64,000 bases of DNA from Planctomycetota bacterium (GTDB taxonomy: Bacteria > Planctomycetota > Planctomycetia > Planctomycetales > Planctomycetaceae). The notes below the pieces were generated by a model. That model had not been told where the DNA came from. It searched no databases and saw only the letters and a list, made by a program, of their open reading frames with translations. Location: positions 1 through 64,000 of the forward strand of contig QQVO01000036.1 in NCBI GenBank assembly GCA_003388505.1. Reading direction: 5' to 3'. Shown here piece by piece: positions 9,096 to 18,354 of this stretch (position 1 is its first letter; each line of letters opens with the position of its first letter). Both the position numbers and the translations under genes were made by a program.

Positions 9096-12000
9096 ATGAG
9101 GATCAGCGAGATCAGCATCGACCGGTTCGCTGCGTGGCGGAACCTGCAACTGCCGCTGCCGGGGGACGGACTGAACGTGTTGTATGGTCCGAATGAGACC
9201 GGGAAGTCGACACTGATGCGGTTTGTGCGGGCGATTCTGTACGGCTACTCGCCGGACGACGAGACGGGAACGGGGGCGCGGCCGAAGCGGGCGGCGTGCA
9301 GCGGGTCGCTCGAGGTGTGGGAGGGAACCGATCGTTACGTGTTGCGCCGCGAATCGAAACTTGGTTCCCGGGGCCGGCTTTCCGTCACCTGCAACGAGGG
9401 CGTCGTGAATCCTGACGAGGCCGTGGGCAGACTGCTGGGGGGGGTGTCGGCGGATGTGTATGAGCACATTTTCGCCGTGGGACTGACGGAGATGCAGGAA
9501 CTGGCGACGCTGGAAGGGGACGAAGTCGCGGAGCGGATTTACGAGATGTCGCTGGGGCGCGACGGGGAGCGGATCGTCGCCGCCTGGGAGAAGGCCGAGA
9601 ACGCGCGGCGGGACCTGCTCGATCCGGATCAGGAGACGGGACGGGTGGTCGAGTTGTCGCGGCAAATCGAGGAACTCGATCGGAAGATTCAGGCGGCGGG
9701 CGCTTCCCAGACGGATCATGCGGAGTTGCAGGCGCAGACGCAGCAACTGGACGCGGCGATTGCGGACCAGAAGAAGCGGCAGGCGGGATTGCAGGAGCAA
9801 CTGCGAGGACACCTGTTCATGGAGCAGGTGTTCGGCCCGTGGGAGCGACAGCGCAAGTTGCGGCGGGAACGGGACGGGCTGGCCTCGATTCCGGCGTTTC
9901 CCGAGGACGGTGTTGAACGGCTGGAACAGATTGAGCGGGACATCGCGGAGGCTTCTCGCGAGAAAGCACGGCTCAAGCAGGAGGCGGCGAGGTTTGCGGA
10001 GGGCGGCGAACGGACGGCGGCGCGGGACGCCGTTCGGCAGCATGCGCCGCGCGTCCGGCTGCTGATTGAACAGGCGCACTCTGTGCAGTCCGCCGCCGGG
10101 TCGCTCGGGCAGGAGCGGGAGCGAATCAAGTCGCTGCGGGGGGAGGTCGACGCGAGGATCCGTCAGTTGGGCGAGGGATGGTCGCTGGAGCGGTTACAGA
10201 GCTTCGACGACTCCTCCCAGGCGACGTCGCGATTGTTTCTGCAGGCGGACCGTTACCTGACGGCGCTGCGGCGACGATCCCGGTATGTGAAACGGTACCA
10301 GCGGAAGGCGGCCCACGCACAGAAGGTTCAAGCCGACTTCGCGGCAGAGACCGAGTGGCTGGACGGCGAAGACGCGGCGGTTGTCCGGAACCTGTTGGCC
10401 GCGACGGTTGACGACCTCCGCACCGCGCGGGAACTGAAGAGTCGCATGGAACTGGAGGAAATGAGAGCGGAGGCGGTGCGAGAGCAGATTGCGGCCGCGC
10501 GGGAACCGCATGAACTTCCGCGTCATTTCTACACGGTGTTGTGGGTGTTCGGACTTTCGGGATTGGGTCTGCTCACGCTGGGGCTGGTGCGGGCGTTTCA
10601 GAGTGAAGCGGGCTCGGCGCCGTGGATCATCGGAGTGATTTTCGGGTTGCTCGGACTGTGCTGCGCGGGCGTCACCTGGACGATCAAGGAGCACTTCGAT
10701 CCTCAACGTCGCCGGGAGTCGGGGCTGAAAGAGCGGCTGAAGGCAGCGACACGGGCGCGGGACGAGGCTCATTCCGAACTGGCCGCAGTTTGCGCCGGAG
10801 TGGCTGCGGACTGTCCCGAGTCGATTCGGGAACTCTCGCCGCATCGCGACGATTCGCTGGAAGACCTCGACCGCTCGCTCGACACGGCGCGGCAGCGGCT
10901 GGCCGAACTGACCCAGCTTGCACGGCGTGAGCGGATGTTGCTGTCTCGGCGTGAGCGGCTGAGCGTGATGCGCGGCCGGGTGCGGGATCTGCAGCGGAGC
11001 GTGAGCGAAGGGCGGCGCGACTGGTGCCTGCTGCTGAAGCAGATCGGTCTGGATGAATCGGTGGGCGTGCGAACGGCTCTGGAGACGTGGCAAACGGTGC
11101 ATCAGGCGCGCGAGGTTTTTTCTCGCTGGCAGGCGGCTCAGCAGGAACTCGCGCGAAAAGAGGCGGAGGTTCGAGAGTTTCAGGAGAAGGTGTCGCGGCT
11201 GGGCGCCGAGATTGACGGCCGGGAGGTCGCTCAGGGAGATGCGCTGAAGAAGCTGGATGAATGGAAGCGGCGACTGGACGCGGCTGATGCGGCGCGGGAG
11301 GAGCGACGAGAACTCGCTCGCCGGAGTCGTGCGATTCGGGCCGAACGGAGGAAGATTGCGGCGAGCCTGTCGCGACTGCGGGTCGACCGGTTGGCGCTGT
11401 TGGCGCAGGTCGGGGCGTCGGACCGGGACGAGTTTCTGAGCCGGCACAAGGCCCATCAGCGGCGGCTCGAACTGGACGATTTGCTGATCGCGGCCGGGGA
11501 AGAGGTGGAAGCGGCGGCCGCCGCGGAACCGGAACTGGCGGTCGTCGAAGAGGACTTGTTGAGGTTTGACCAGGCCGAGAACCGCGAAGCGATCGAGACG
11601 ATCCGGAATGAGTTGGGCGATCTGGAAGCGGAACTGCAACTGGGCCACGAGGAACTGGGGCGTTTGCGAGGCGAACTCCGGGCGCTGGAGAACAGCCGCG
11701 AAGAGGCCACGTTGCGATTCGATCGGGCGCAGCTAGCGGCCGAACTCGACGAGGCGACGCAGCGGCTGTGCGCGGTGGAGTTGACGCTGGACGGTCTGGA
11801 TGCGATCCGGGCGCGACTCGAACAGGGTTTGCAGCCGGAGACGTTGACCAGAGCCGCGCATTACCTGAAGCGGCTGACGCTCGGGAAGTACCAGCGGGTA
11901 TGGACTCCGGTGGGAGAGCGGCGATTGGTGGTCGACGATGAGCAGCGGGAGTCGCTACGGGTGGAGCAGTTGAGCAACGGAGCGCGGGAACAACTCTTCC

Positions 12001-12263
12001 TTGCGATCCGGCTGGCGCTGATCGAACAGTTCGAGGAACAGGGCGCGGTGCTGCCGGTGGTGCTGGACGACGTGGTGGTCAACTTCGATCAGCAGCGGAC
12101 GGAAGCGGCGGTGGAGACGCTGATGGACTTCGCGGCGCGCGGGCGGCAGGTGCTGATGTTTACCTGTCACCGGCATCTGGCGCAGCTATTCGAATCGGCG
12201 GGGGCTGCGCCGATCCGGTTGCCTGAGCCGGCGCTGGCGGTTGAGCGGCGGCAGGTGGGGTGA
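9096..12263 (+). CDS. YhaN/SbcC-like SMC-type AAA ATPase
   Basis: 1055 residues of the RecN/SMC/SbcC superfamily. Walker A is GPNETGKST (31-39). The ABC signature LSNGAREQ is near residue 957 and Walker B LPVVLDDVVVNFD near 985. Between them are long coiled-coil arms rich in Glu, Arg and Leu. Near residues 475-530 two hydrophobic segments (WVFGLSGLGLLTLGL and IIGVIFGLLGLCCAGV) form a membrane hairpin, as in YhaN rather than SbcC. Its partner is the degenerate YhaO-like protein just upstream, 183 bases apart with a family A fragment between. Likely role: membrane-associated DNA end or structure processing; substrate unknown. Confidence 0.85.
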   Translation: MRISEISIDRFAAWRNLQLPLPGDGLNVLYGPNETGKSTLMRFVRAILYGYSPDDETGTGARPKRAACSGSLEVWEGTDRYVLRRESKLGSRGRLSVTCNEGVVNPDEAVGRLLGGVSADVYEHIFAVGLTEMQELATLEGDEVAERIYEMSLGRDGERIVAAWEKAENARRDLLDPDQETGRVVELSRQIEELDRKIQAAGASQTDHAELQAQTQQLDAAIADQKKRQAGLQEQLRGHLFMEQVFGPWERQRKLRRERDGLASIPAFPEDGVERLEQIERDIAEASREKARLKQEAARFAEGGERTAARDAVRQHAPRVRLLIEQAHSVQSAAGSLGQERERIKSLRGEVDARIRQLGEGWSLERLQSFDDSSQATSRLFLQADRYLTALRRRSRYVKRYQRKAAHAQKVQADFAAETEWLDGEDAAVVRNLLAATVDDLRTARELKSRMELEEMRAEAVREQIAAAREPHELPRHFYTVLWVFGLSGLGLLTLGLVRAFQSEAGSAPWIIGVIFGLLGLCCAGVTWTIKEHFDPQRRRESGLKERLKAATRARDEAHSELAAVCAGVAADCPESIRELSPHRDDSLEDLDRSLDTARQRLAELTQLARRERMLLSRRERLSVMRGRVRDLQRSVSEGRRDWCLLLKQIGLDESVGVRTALETWQTVHQAREVFSRWQAAQQELARKEAEVREFQEKVSRLGAEIDGREVAQGDALKKLDEWKRRLDAADAAREERRELARRSRAIRAERRKIAASLSRLRVDRLALLAQVGASDRDEFLSRHKAHQRRLELDDLLIAAGEEVEAAAAAEPELAVVEEDLLRFDQAENREAIETIRNELGDLEAELQLGHEELGRLRGELRALENSREEATLRFDRAQLAAELDEATQRLCAVELTLDGLDAIRARLEQGLQPETLTRAAHYLKRLTLGKYQRVWTPVGERRLVVDDEQRESLRVEQLSNGAREQLFLAIRLALIEQFEEQGAVLPVVLDDVVVNFDQQRTEAAVETLMDFAARGRQVLMFTCHRHLAQLFESAGAAPIRLPEPALAVERRQVG

Positions 12264-12289
12264 GGTTGTGGAGGCTCTTCGCTGAAAAT

Positions 12290-12316
12290 CGCTCCCCTGC
12301 GGGTCGCGGCTAAACG
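12290..12316 (+). repeat. Repeat D, copy 3
   Basis: GCTCCCCTGCGGGTCGCGG plus CTAAACGG. A short copy between the YhaN-like gene and family B copy 1. Confidence 0.65.
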
Positions 12317-12337
12317 GCTGTGCACCGGCCTTGGAAG

Positions 12338-12624
12338 GCTGTCGTTTACACACATCTTTCGATCCCCGATTGAGTGACTCGCCGAGAGATTCGAATGGAA
12401 CGCGGATGACCACGGATGGGACCGATTTTCGCTGATTGCTTTCTGTGGAGTGCAGAGTATTCACAACTGGATCGATGCGGTCTCGTCGCTGCAGCCTTTT
12501 TCAGAATTCCCCGTAAAATCCGTGCTGATCCGCCGAACCCGCGAAAATCTGTGTCCTGTTCGAGAATCCTTTGGGCCCGGTTCCTCGGCGCCGGGCCCCA
12601 GTCGACTTGTGTGTAATTGACAGC
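12338..12624 (+). mobile_element. Family B miniature element, copy 1
   Basis: 287 bp starting GCTGTCGTTTACACACA and ending TGTGTGTAATTGACAGC, an imperfect terminal inverted repeat with 2 mismatches. It is flanked by near-identical 8-mers CTTGGAAG (12330-12337) and CGTGGAAG (12625-12632). The interior is itself a long imperfect hairpin built from GATTTTCGC-type blocks. Non-coding. Confidence 0.8.
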
Positions 12625-12817
12625 CGTGGAAGGTCGGTGTACGGAATCCTCGGCCGGTGCGAACGGCGTCGGCACACTTTAACCGACTCGCGGAGCAGGT
12701 CGGCCACTTTGGCGGCGGCCGGTCGCGCTGGGCGTGAGCGGTGGGGGTGGCTGCTGTACAATGCCGTATTCTGCTGGGGGAAAGGTTTCAGGAGTCATCA
12801 CGCGCGAGGCGAATATC

Positions 12818-13579
12818 GTGTCGGATCGAGCATTTGAGGGCAGGACGGCGCTGGTGACGGGGGGGACGCGGGGGATTGGTCGGGCGGCGGCGGTGCGGCT
12901 GGCGTTGGAAGGGGCGCGGGTGGCAGTGAATTACGTCTCGAATGCCGAGCGCGCGGCGGAGACGGTGGCGGAGATCGAAAAAGCGGGCGGGACGGCGGCG
13001 GCTGTGAAGGGGGATGTCGCGAGACCTGAGGACGCCGAGCGGATTGTCTCGGAGACGCGGGAGGCGCTTGGTCCGGTTGATATTCTGGTGCATTCGGCCG
13101 GGATCAGCATTGTTGAGCCGGCGAGCGAGGTGACCTGGGAGACGTGGCGGCGGACGATGGACGTGAACCTCGACGGGACGTTCAACATGGTGTACGCCGT
13201 GAAGGACGGGATGATCGAACGCGAATACGGGCGGATCGTGCTGATGTCGTCGGTGGCGGCGCTGCGGGAGCGCGAGAACCAGGTGCATTACTCGGCGTCG
13301 AAGGCGGCGGTGATCGCGATGACGCGGTGTCTGGCGCAAGGCTGGGCGCGGCACAATATTCGGGTGAATTGCATCTGTCCGGGGCTGATCGACACGGACA
13401 TGGCGTATACGCTGTCGTCGGAAACGCGGGCGAACATTGTGGCGAACACGCCGATGGGTCGACTGGGGAAGCCGGAGGAGATCGCAAACGTGATCCGGTT
13501 TCTGCTGAGTGACGAATCGAGCTTCATGACGGGGCAGACGGTGGTGTCGAGCGGGGGGCGGGTGATGTTGCCGGGGTGA
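12818..13579 (+). CDS. SDR-family oxidoreductase, 3-oxoacyl-ACP reductase-like
   Basis: Classical short-chain dehydrogenase of about 253 residues. It has the nucleotide-binding motif TGGTRGIG (14-21), HSAG at 92-95, and catalytic Ser (MSS, 144-145), Y158 and K162 (YSASK), with the C-terminal PGLIDTDM and S-G-G-R end. FabG-like by pattern, but the substrate of a stand-alone SDR cannot be told. I chose GTG 12818 because GAGG sits 9 bases upstream and the protein then begins at the usual distance from the Rossmann motif; ATG 12761 is an alternative giving 19 more residues. Not in an operon. Confidence 0.8.
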   Translation: MSDRAFEGRTALVTGGTRGIGRAAAVRLALEGARVAVNYVSNAERAAETVAEIEKAGGTAAAVKGDVARPEDAERIVSETREALGPVDILVHSAGISIVEPASEVTWETWRRTMDVNLDGTFNMVYAVKDGMIEREYGRIVLMSSVAALRERENQVHYSASKAAVIAMTRCLAQGWARHNIRVNCICPGLIDTDMAYTLSSETRANIVANTPMGRLGKPEEIANVIRFLLSDESSFMTGQTVVSSGGRVMLPG

Positions 13580-13762
13580 TCGGCGGTGTGACGACCAATG
13601 CTGGCGAGTCGCTCGCGGTTCTCTACGATGTGTGCCGGATGTGCTGCGGCCCACTCGGCGGAGCGAGTGGGCTCCATTGACGTGACCCAGCGATTGCCAT
13701 CGCCGGGCTTTGGGGAGTGGGAGCGGCGGTTGGCGCTGACTGAGCGAGACTGACGACGATTG

Positions 13763-13922
13763 CGGGGATTATTCATGACGAGGGCCCGGTTCACTATAAG
13801 TGTTTCTGAAACAACAGGTTATCGAGAAGTTGCCCAGCGCGCCGCGATTTTCGAACGGATCGCACCGCGATGTCACGTCAACGGTGACGCACGCTGGCAG
13901 CGTGCGCTACGAATAATCCGGG
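13763..13922 (+). mobile_element. Family A miniature element, copy 2
   Basis: 160 bp, left end CGGGGATTATTC (2 mismatches to the family), right end GAATAATCCGGG. The flanks ATTG and ATAG are a decayed 4-bp duplication. The right end is only 9 bases from the next start codon (13932). Confidence 0.8.
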
Positions 13923-13931
13923 ATAGACTTC

Positions 13932-14663
13932 ATGTTTGACCGGGTGCGATATCTTCTGCTGCAGGTGCGTAATGCGGATGATCCGATGCGCGAGAATGAG
14001 CTGCAGTGTTTTGTGCGGGCGCTGCGGGCCTCGCCGGGGCAGATCCGTGTGTTCGATCTGCTGACGGGTTGTCCGACGCCGTCGGAACTGGAAACGATCG
14101 ACGTGGTGCTACTGGGGGGGAGCGGTCATTACTCGGCGACGAGCACCGGACCCTGGATCGAGAACGCACTGGATGCGATGCGTGAGTTGCACCGGCTGAG
14201 GCAGCCGACGTTTGCTTCGTGCTGGGGTTTTCAGGCGATGGCGCGGGCTCTGGGGGGCCGGGTGGTGAACGATCTGTCGCGGGCTGAAGTGGGAACGCAT
14301 CAATTGAAGCTGACGGCGGCCGGTCTCGACGATCCGATCTTCGGCCCGCTGGGCGAGACGTTTGACGGACAGATGGGACACGAAGACGTGGTGGACGAGT
14401 TGCCGCCGGGCGCGGTGCTGCTGGCGTCTTCGGAGAAGACGGCTCATCAGGCGTACCGGTTGCCGGACGCGCCGATTTACTGCACGCAGTTTCATCCGGA
14501 ATTGTCGTGCGCGGACCTCCGCAAGCGGTTGGAGACGTATCCTGAGTATATTGAACGCATCTCCGGGTTGCCGCCGGAGCAGTTCCCCGAGATGATCCGG
14601 GAGACGCCGGAGACGGAGAAGCTGCTGCCCCGGTTTGTGGAGTGGGCGCTCTCCTGCGCTTGA
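13932..14663 (+). CDS. Class I glutamine amidotransferase-like protein (GMP synthase GATase type)
   Basis: 243 residues with the class I triad: nucleophile C97 in FASCWGFQAMA, H188 and E190 in CTQFHPELS, and an oxyanion-type LLGGSGHYS segment at 60-68. It resembles free-standing GuaA-like amidotransferases, which may hydrolyse glutamine or act as gamma-glutamyl peptidases; no synthetase domain is attached. Its leader consists almost wholly of family A copy 2, which ends 9 bases before the ATG, so transcription or translation signals may come from the element. Confidence 0.8.
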   Translation: MFDRVRYLLLQVRNADDPMRENELQCFVRALRASPGQIRVFDLLTGCPTPSELETIDVVLLGGSGHYSATSTGPWIENALDAMRELHRLRQPTFASCWGFQAMARALGGRVVNDLSRAEVGTHQLKLTAAGLDDPIFGPLGETFDGQMGHEDVVDELPPGAVLLASSEKTAHQAYRLPDAPIYCTQFHPELSCADLRKRLETYPEYIERISGLPPEQFPEMIRETPETEKLLPRFVEWALSCA

Positions 14664-14786
14664 GAGGTCGTTGGCTGGAGGCGCGTTTCGCAGCGCCGTC
14701 ATTGTCAACGCAAAGGCGCTAAGAGGCGAAGGATCGCAAAGAGATGTTGAAAGCGAACGCACCATCTGAGCAAGGGAGTTGGCTAG

Positions 14787-14946
14787 CCCGGATTATTCAT
14801 GACGAGGGCCCGGTTCACGATTTGTGTTTGTGAGACAAAAGGTTATTGACACGCTGCCCAGAGCGATACGCTTTTCGAACGGATTGGACGCCGATGTCAC
14901 TTCAACGGCGACGCACGCTGGCAGCGTGCGCTACGAATAATCCGGG
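14787..14946 (+). mobile_element. Family A miniature element, copy 3
   Basis: 160 bp with perfect ends CCCGGATTATTC / GAATAATCCGGG. The flanking 4-mers are CTAG and CCAG (3 of 4 match). It ends 51 bases before the glycosyltransferase start at 14998. A short GCAAAGGCGCTAAG-type repeat fragment lies at about 14705-14745. Confidence 0.85.
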
Positions 14947-14997
14947 CCAGGCCGGCAGTTCTGACTTGTGACCACTGACTTCTGATCTCTGCCACGC

Positions 14998-16290
14998 ATG
15001 CACATTGCGATCATTACCGCCGGCGGGGCCGGGATGTTTTGCGGATCGTGCATGCACGACAATACGTGGGCGCGGGCGCTGACGGAGGCGGGCTGCGAGG
15101 TCTCGCTGTTGCCGACGTACACACCGATTCGCGTGGACGAGGAGGACCAGAGCGAGCGGCCGATCTTTCTGGGGGGCATTAACGTCTACCTCGATTACCG
15201 GGTTCCCTTGTGGCAGAAGATTCCGCGGGGGCTGGTGCGGTGGCTGGACGCCGCCTGGGTGCTGCGGGTTGCGTCATCGCTCTCGTCACGGAATGACGCC
15301 CATACGCTGGGCGATCTGGCGCTGGCGATGCTGGCGGGTGAAGAGGGACCGCAGCGGCGGGAAGTGGACGAACTGGCACAGTACGTCGGGCGGGAACTGA
15401 AGCCGGACGTGGTGATCTTCAGCAATGCGTTGATCGTGGGGGCGCTGCGGCGGTTGCGGCAGGAGTTTGACGGACGCGTTTACTGCACGCTGCAGGGGGA
15501 CGACGTCTTCCTCGACATGCTGCCGGAGCCGACGAAACAGAAGGCGATTGACGCGATTTCGGAGCGGGCGCAGGAATTCGACGGCTACTTCGTGCATAGC
15601 CGGTTTTATCGGGAGTACATCTCGCAATACCTGTCGCTGCCTGAGGAGCGGTTTCACCAGTTGCCGCTGGGGATCGACTTGACGGGGCATGTCGGTCAGC
15701 CGGAAGAGCGAAGCGGGGCGCCGTTCACGATCGGGTACTTTGCGCGGATCGCGCCGGAGAAGGGGCTGCATCTGCTGGCGGAGGCGTTTGCGAAGTTCCA
15801 TGAGAAGCATCCCGATGCGCGGTTGCGGGTGGGGGGGCATCTGTCGAGACAGGACCGACCGTACCTCAATCATGCGGTGAAAATGCTGAAGAGTGCCGGG
15901 GCGGCCGGGGCGTTCGAGTACATCGGGAGTCCGCCTTCACGGGCCGAGAAGGTGGCCTTCTATCGCAGTATCGACGTGTTGAGCGTGCCGACGCAGTTCC
16001 TGGAACCGAAGGGGCTGTACGTGCTGGAGGCGCTGGCGAACGGCCGGCCGTTCGTGCAGCCGCGGCATGGAGCGTTTGTGGAACTGCTGGAAGCGACCGG
16101 GGGGGGGCGGCTGGTGGAACCGAATGACGCCGACGCTCTGGTGAATGCGTGGGTCGATCTGTATCACGACGCGGAGACGCGACAGAGCCTGGGACGGACT
16201 GGGCAGATCAATGTTCGCGAGCAGTACAACCCGCAGGTGATGGTGGAGGCGACGCTGAAGCTGCTGGGGGGTGATTCGTGGGACGGGTGA
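14998..16290 (+). CDS. GT4-family glycosyltransferase
   Basis: 430 residues with a GT-B fold pattern. The N-terminal domain has a glycine-rich acceptor loop (TAGGAGMFCGSCMHD). The C-terminal donor domain has GYFARIAPEKGLHLLAEAF near 255-273 and the family-typical EPKGLYVLEALANGRPFV, whose first Glu matches the EX7E nucleotide-sugar motif. Cytoplasmic, sugar donor and acceptor unknown. The nearby second GT4 gene (18355) and asnB (19617) suggest exopolysaccharide or glycolipid synthesis, but the genes are not one operon. ATG 14998 is the only plausible start. Confidence 0.85.
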   Translation: MHIAIITAGGAGMFCGSCMHDNTWARALTEAGCEVSLLPTYTPIRVDEEDQSERPIFLGGINVYLDYRVPLWQKIPRGLVRWLDAAWVLRVASSLSSRNDAHTLGDLALAMLAGEEGPQRREVDELAQYVGRELKPDVVIFSNALIVGALRRLRQEFDGRVYCTLQGDDVFLDMLPEPTKQKAIDAISERAQEFDGYFVHSRFYREYISQYLSLPEERFHQLPLGIDLTGHVGQPEERSGAPFTIGYFARIAPEKGLHLLAEAFAKFHEKHPDARLRVGGHLSRQDRPYLNHAVKMLKSAGAAGAFEYIGSPPSRAEKVAFYRSIDVLSVPTQFLEPKGLYVLEALANGRPFVQPRHGAFVELLEATGGGRLVEPNDADALVNAWVDLYHDAETRQSLGRTGQINVREQYNPQVMVEATLKLLGGDSWDG

Positions 16291-16462
16291 CCACGGAAGG
16301 CACGGAATTCACGGAAAGGGACGGGAGGTGTTTTGTAGACCACCAAGGCACGAAGGGCACAAAGAGGTGTCATACGACGAGCGATTGGGACGGACAGAGT
16401 GTGGATGAGAGGCTCAATTGCTTTTCAGTTTGCTTAGTGTTCTTTGTGTCGTTGTGGTGAAT
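16290..16462 (+). repeat. Repeat C-like fragment
   Basis: Contains CCACGGAAGGCACGGAATTC, ACCACCAAGGCACGAAGGGC and GTGTTCTTTGTGTCGTTGTG, the same vocabulary as repeat C. Related shorter pieces are at about 4809-4855 and 7400-7440. No gene in the 251 bases up to 16541. Confidence 0.5.
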
Positions 16463-16541
16463 CACGTGCGCGAGAAAAGGACGGTTTGTTCTTTCCGTCT
16501 CCTCCGAAGTTCTGATTTCGGACCAGTGTTGAGGGAATGAA

Positions 16542-17621
16542 GTGAAGAGATATCGGATTGCTGTGTTGCCCGGGGACGGGATTGGGGTGGAGGTGACGCC
16601 GGAGGCGCTGCGGGTGCTGGAGGGGGTGGCGGAGTCTCACGGGTTTGGCGTGGAGACGGAGAGTTTTCCGTGGGGGGCTGCTTACTGGGAAAAGAACGGG
16701 CGGTATGTTCCGGATGATTTTCTGGAGGTGCTGCGGCCGTTCGATGCGATTTTTCTGGGGGCGTTCGGGTGGCCGGAACGGGTTCCGGATCACGTTTCGC
16801 TCGCGCCGCTGGTGCGGATCCGGCAGGCGTTTGACCAGTACGCCTGCGTGAGGCCGTCGCGGTTGTATTCGGGAGTGACCGGCGTCCTGGAGGGGAAAGG
16901 GCCGGACGAGATCGACTTCGTGGTGATCCGCGAGAATTCGGAAGGGGAGTACGTCGACTCGGGGGGGCGGTTCAAGGTGGGCAAACCGGATGAATTCGCG
17001 CTGCAGACGGCCATTCACACGCGGAAAGGGATCGAGCGGATCCTGCGGTTCGGCTTTGAGTACGCCCGGCGGCGGCGCGGACGGCTGACGATGATTACCA
17101 AGAGCAACGCGCAGAAGTACGGTTACGTGCTGTGGGACGAGATTCTCGACGAGTTGCGGCCTGAGTACGCGGACGTGGAAGCGGAGCGGCAGCACGCGGA
17201 TGCGGCGGCGATGAATCTCGTACGGCGGCCGGAGGCGTTTGACGTGATTGTGGCAGCGAACCTGTTCGGCGACCTGCTGACCGATCTGGGGGGGGTGATC
17301 GGCGGCGGGCTGGGTCTTGCGCCGAGCACCAATACAAATCCGGAACGGGAGTTTCCGTCGATGTTCGAGCCGGTTCACGGCTCGGCGCCGGACATCGCCG
17401 GTGAGGGGATTGCGAACCCGGTGGCGGCGATTTTGAGTGCGGCGCTGATGCTGGACTGGCTGGGTGAAGAGGGCGCGGCTGCGATGATTCGTGGTGCGGT
17501 CGAGTCGGCGCTGGGGAATGGGGCGGCGACGGTGGACCTGGGGGGGAGGTTGTCGACGGTGGAGATGGGGGATGCGGTGATTCGTGCGATGGCGGAGCGC
17601 TCCCCTGCGGGTCGCGGCTAA
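16542..17621 (+). CDS. Isocitrate/isopropylmalate dehydrogenase family protein, tartrate/D-malate dehydrogenase-like
   Basis: 359 residues of the beta-decarboxylating dehydrogenase family: LPGDGIGVEV near the N-terminus, VIRENSEGEY in place of the phosphate-loop segment, the metal/substrate residues around NLFGDLLTDLGG, and the cofactor segment EPVHGSAPDIAGEGIANP. VIRENSEGEY and the QYACVRPSRL segment fit the tartrate/D-malate subgroup better than LeuB; no leuCD genes are near. The start is GTG 16542 with GAGGG upstream; an ATG at 16538 opens only a 2-codon frame. The last residues (SPAGRG) are encoded by a copy of repeat D, so the original C-terminus has probably been replaced. Confidence 0.85.
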   Translation: MKRYRIAVLPGDGIGVEVTPEALRVLEGVAESHGFGVETESFPWGAAYWEKNGRYVPDDFLEVLRPFDAIFLGAFGWPERVPDHVSLAPLVRIRQAFDQYACVRPSRLYSGVTGVLEGKGPDEIDFVVIRENSEGEYVDSGGRFKVGKPDEFALQTAIHTRKGIERILRFGFEYARRRRGRLTMITKSNAQKYGYVLWDEILDELRPEYADVEAERQHADAAAMNLVRRPEAFDVIVAANLFGDLLTDLGGVIGGGLGLAPSTNTNPEREFPSMFEPVHGSAPDIAGEGIANPVAAILSAALMLDWLGEEGAAAMIRGAVESALGNGAATVDLGGRLSTVEMGDAVIRAMAERSPAGRG

Positions 17622-17626
17622 ACGGG
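17596..17626 (+). repeat. Repeat D, copy 4, overlapping a coding 3' end
   Basis: GAGCGCTCCCCTGCGGGTCG then CGGCTAAACGGG. Its TAA is the stop codon of the dehydrogenase gene, so the repeat supplies the end of that protein. Confidence 0.7.
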
Positions 17627-17661
17627 TGAGCCGCGAATGTTGTCGGCAATCGTGACGAGCG

Positions 17662-18201
17662 TTACTCGGCCATGTCTTCGAGGACGCGGGCGAAGGCGCC
17701 GTAGGCGCCGGGGTCGAAGAGGACGAGGCGGACGAGCTGGGGGCGGTCGTACTCGGCGAGGAAATCGCGGATGGCTGTGAGGGAATGCTCGGCGGCGAGA
17801 TCGCGGGGATAGCCGTAGACGCCGGTGCTGATGGCGGGGAAGGCGATCGATGAGCAGTCGTGCTCGATCGCGAGTTGCAGACAACTGGTGTAGGCCGAGG
17901 CGAGCAGTTCGGGTTCGCCGCTGAGGCCCCCTTTCCAGACCGGTCCGACGGCGTGGAAGACGTACTTCGCCTTGAGATCTCCGGCTGCCGAGGCGACGGC
18001 GGCGCCGGTGGGGCAGCCTGCGGGGTATTTGCGGTCGGTCTCTTCCATAATCGAGGGCCCGCCTGCGCGATGGATGGCGCCGTCGACTCCGCCCCCGCCG
18101 GCGAGCCTTGAATTGGCGGCGTTGACGATGGCGTCGGTATCCTGATGGGTGATGTCTCCTTGGGCGAGTTCGATGAGGCAGTTGTTGACGCGGACCTGCA
18201 T
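17662..18201 (-). CDS. Macro-domain protein, ADP-ribosyl/O-acetyl-ADP-ribose hydrolase type
   Basis: 179 residues, a single macro domain: GDIT (15-18), NAAN (27-30), GGGGVDGAIH (35-44), the GCPTG loop and the phosphate loop STGVYGYP. These are the MacroD/YmdB-type ADP-ribose-binding motifs, and the catalytic Asn/Asp/Gly set is intact. It probably removes ADP-ribose from proteins or deacetylates O-acetyl-ADP-ribose. Divergent from the glycosyltransferase gene at 18355. Confidence 0.9.
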   Translation of the reverse strand: MQVRVNNCLIELAQGDITHQDTDAIVNAANSRLAGGGGVDGAIHRAGGPSIMEETDRKYPAGCPTGAAVASAAGDLKAKYVFHAVGPVWKGGLSGEPELLASAYTSCLQLAIEHDCSSIAFPAISTGVYGYPRDLAAEHSLTAIRDFLAEYDRPQLVRLVLFDPGAYGAFARVLEDMAE

Positions 18202-18226
18202 GGGGATTACCCCGATTGTGTGGGAG

Positions 18227-18250
18227 GCCCACGGGTCGCAGCCCGTGGGC
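18227..18250. repeat. REP-like hairpin
   Basis: Perfect 9-bp stem GCCCACGGG / CCCGTGGGC with a 6-base loop, in the divergent spacer between the macro-domain gene and the glycosyltransferase gene. Confidence 0.6.
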
Positions 18251-18354
18251 TTTGGTTGGGCGTTGGTTGGGGATTATGGGGCTGATTATAATCGACGTAT
18301 GGAGAAGTTGTCGTTGTTCAGTATTGCGAATGGTCGGGCGCAGGATGACGCGCG

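Noticed and set aside
9018-10079. Minus-strand frame of 353 codons opposite the YhaN-like gene
   Set aside because: Composition and lack of motifs mark it as a GC-driven shadow of a real gene.
16538-16546. ATG start for the dehydrogenase at 16538
   Set aside because: It opens a two-codon frame ending at once; the GTG at 16542 is in frame with the conserved protein.
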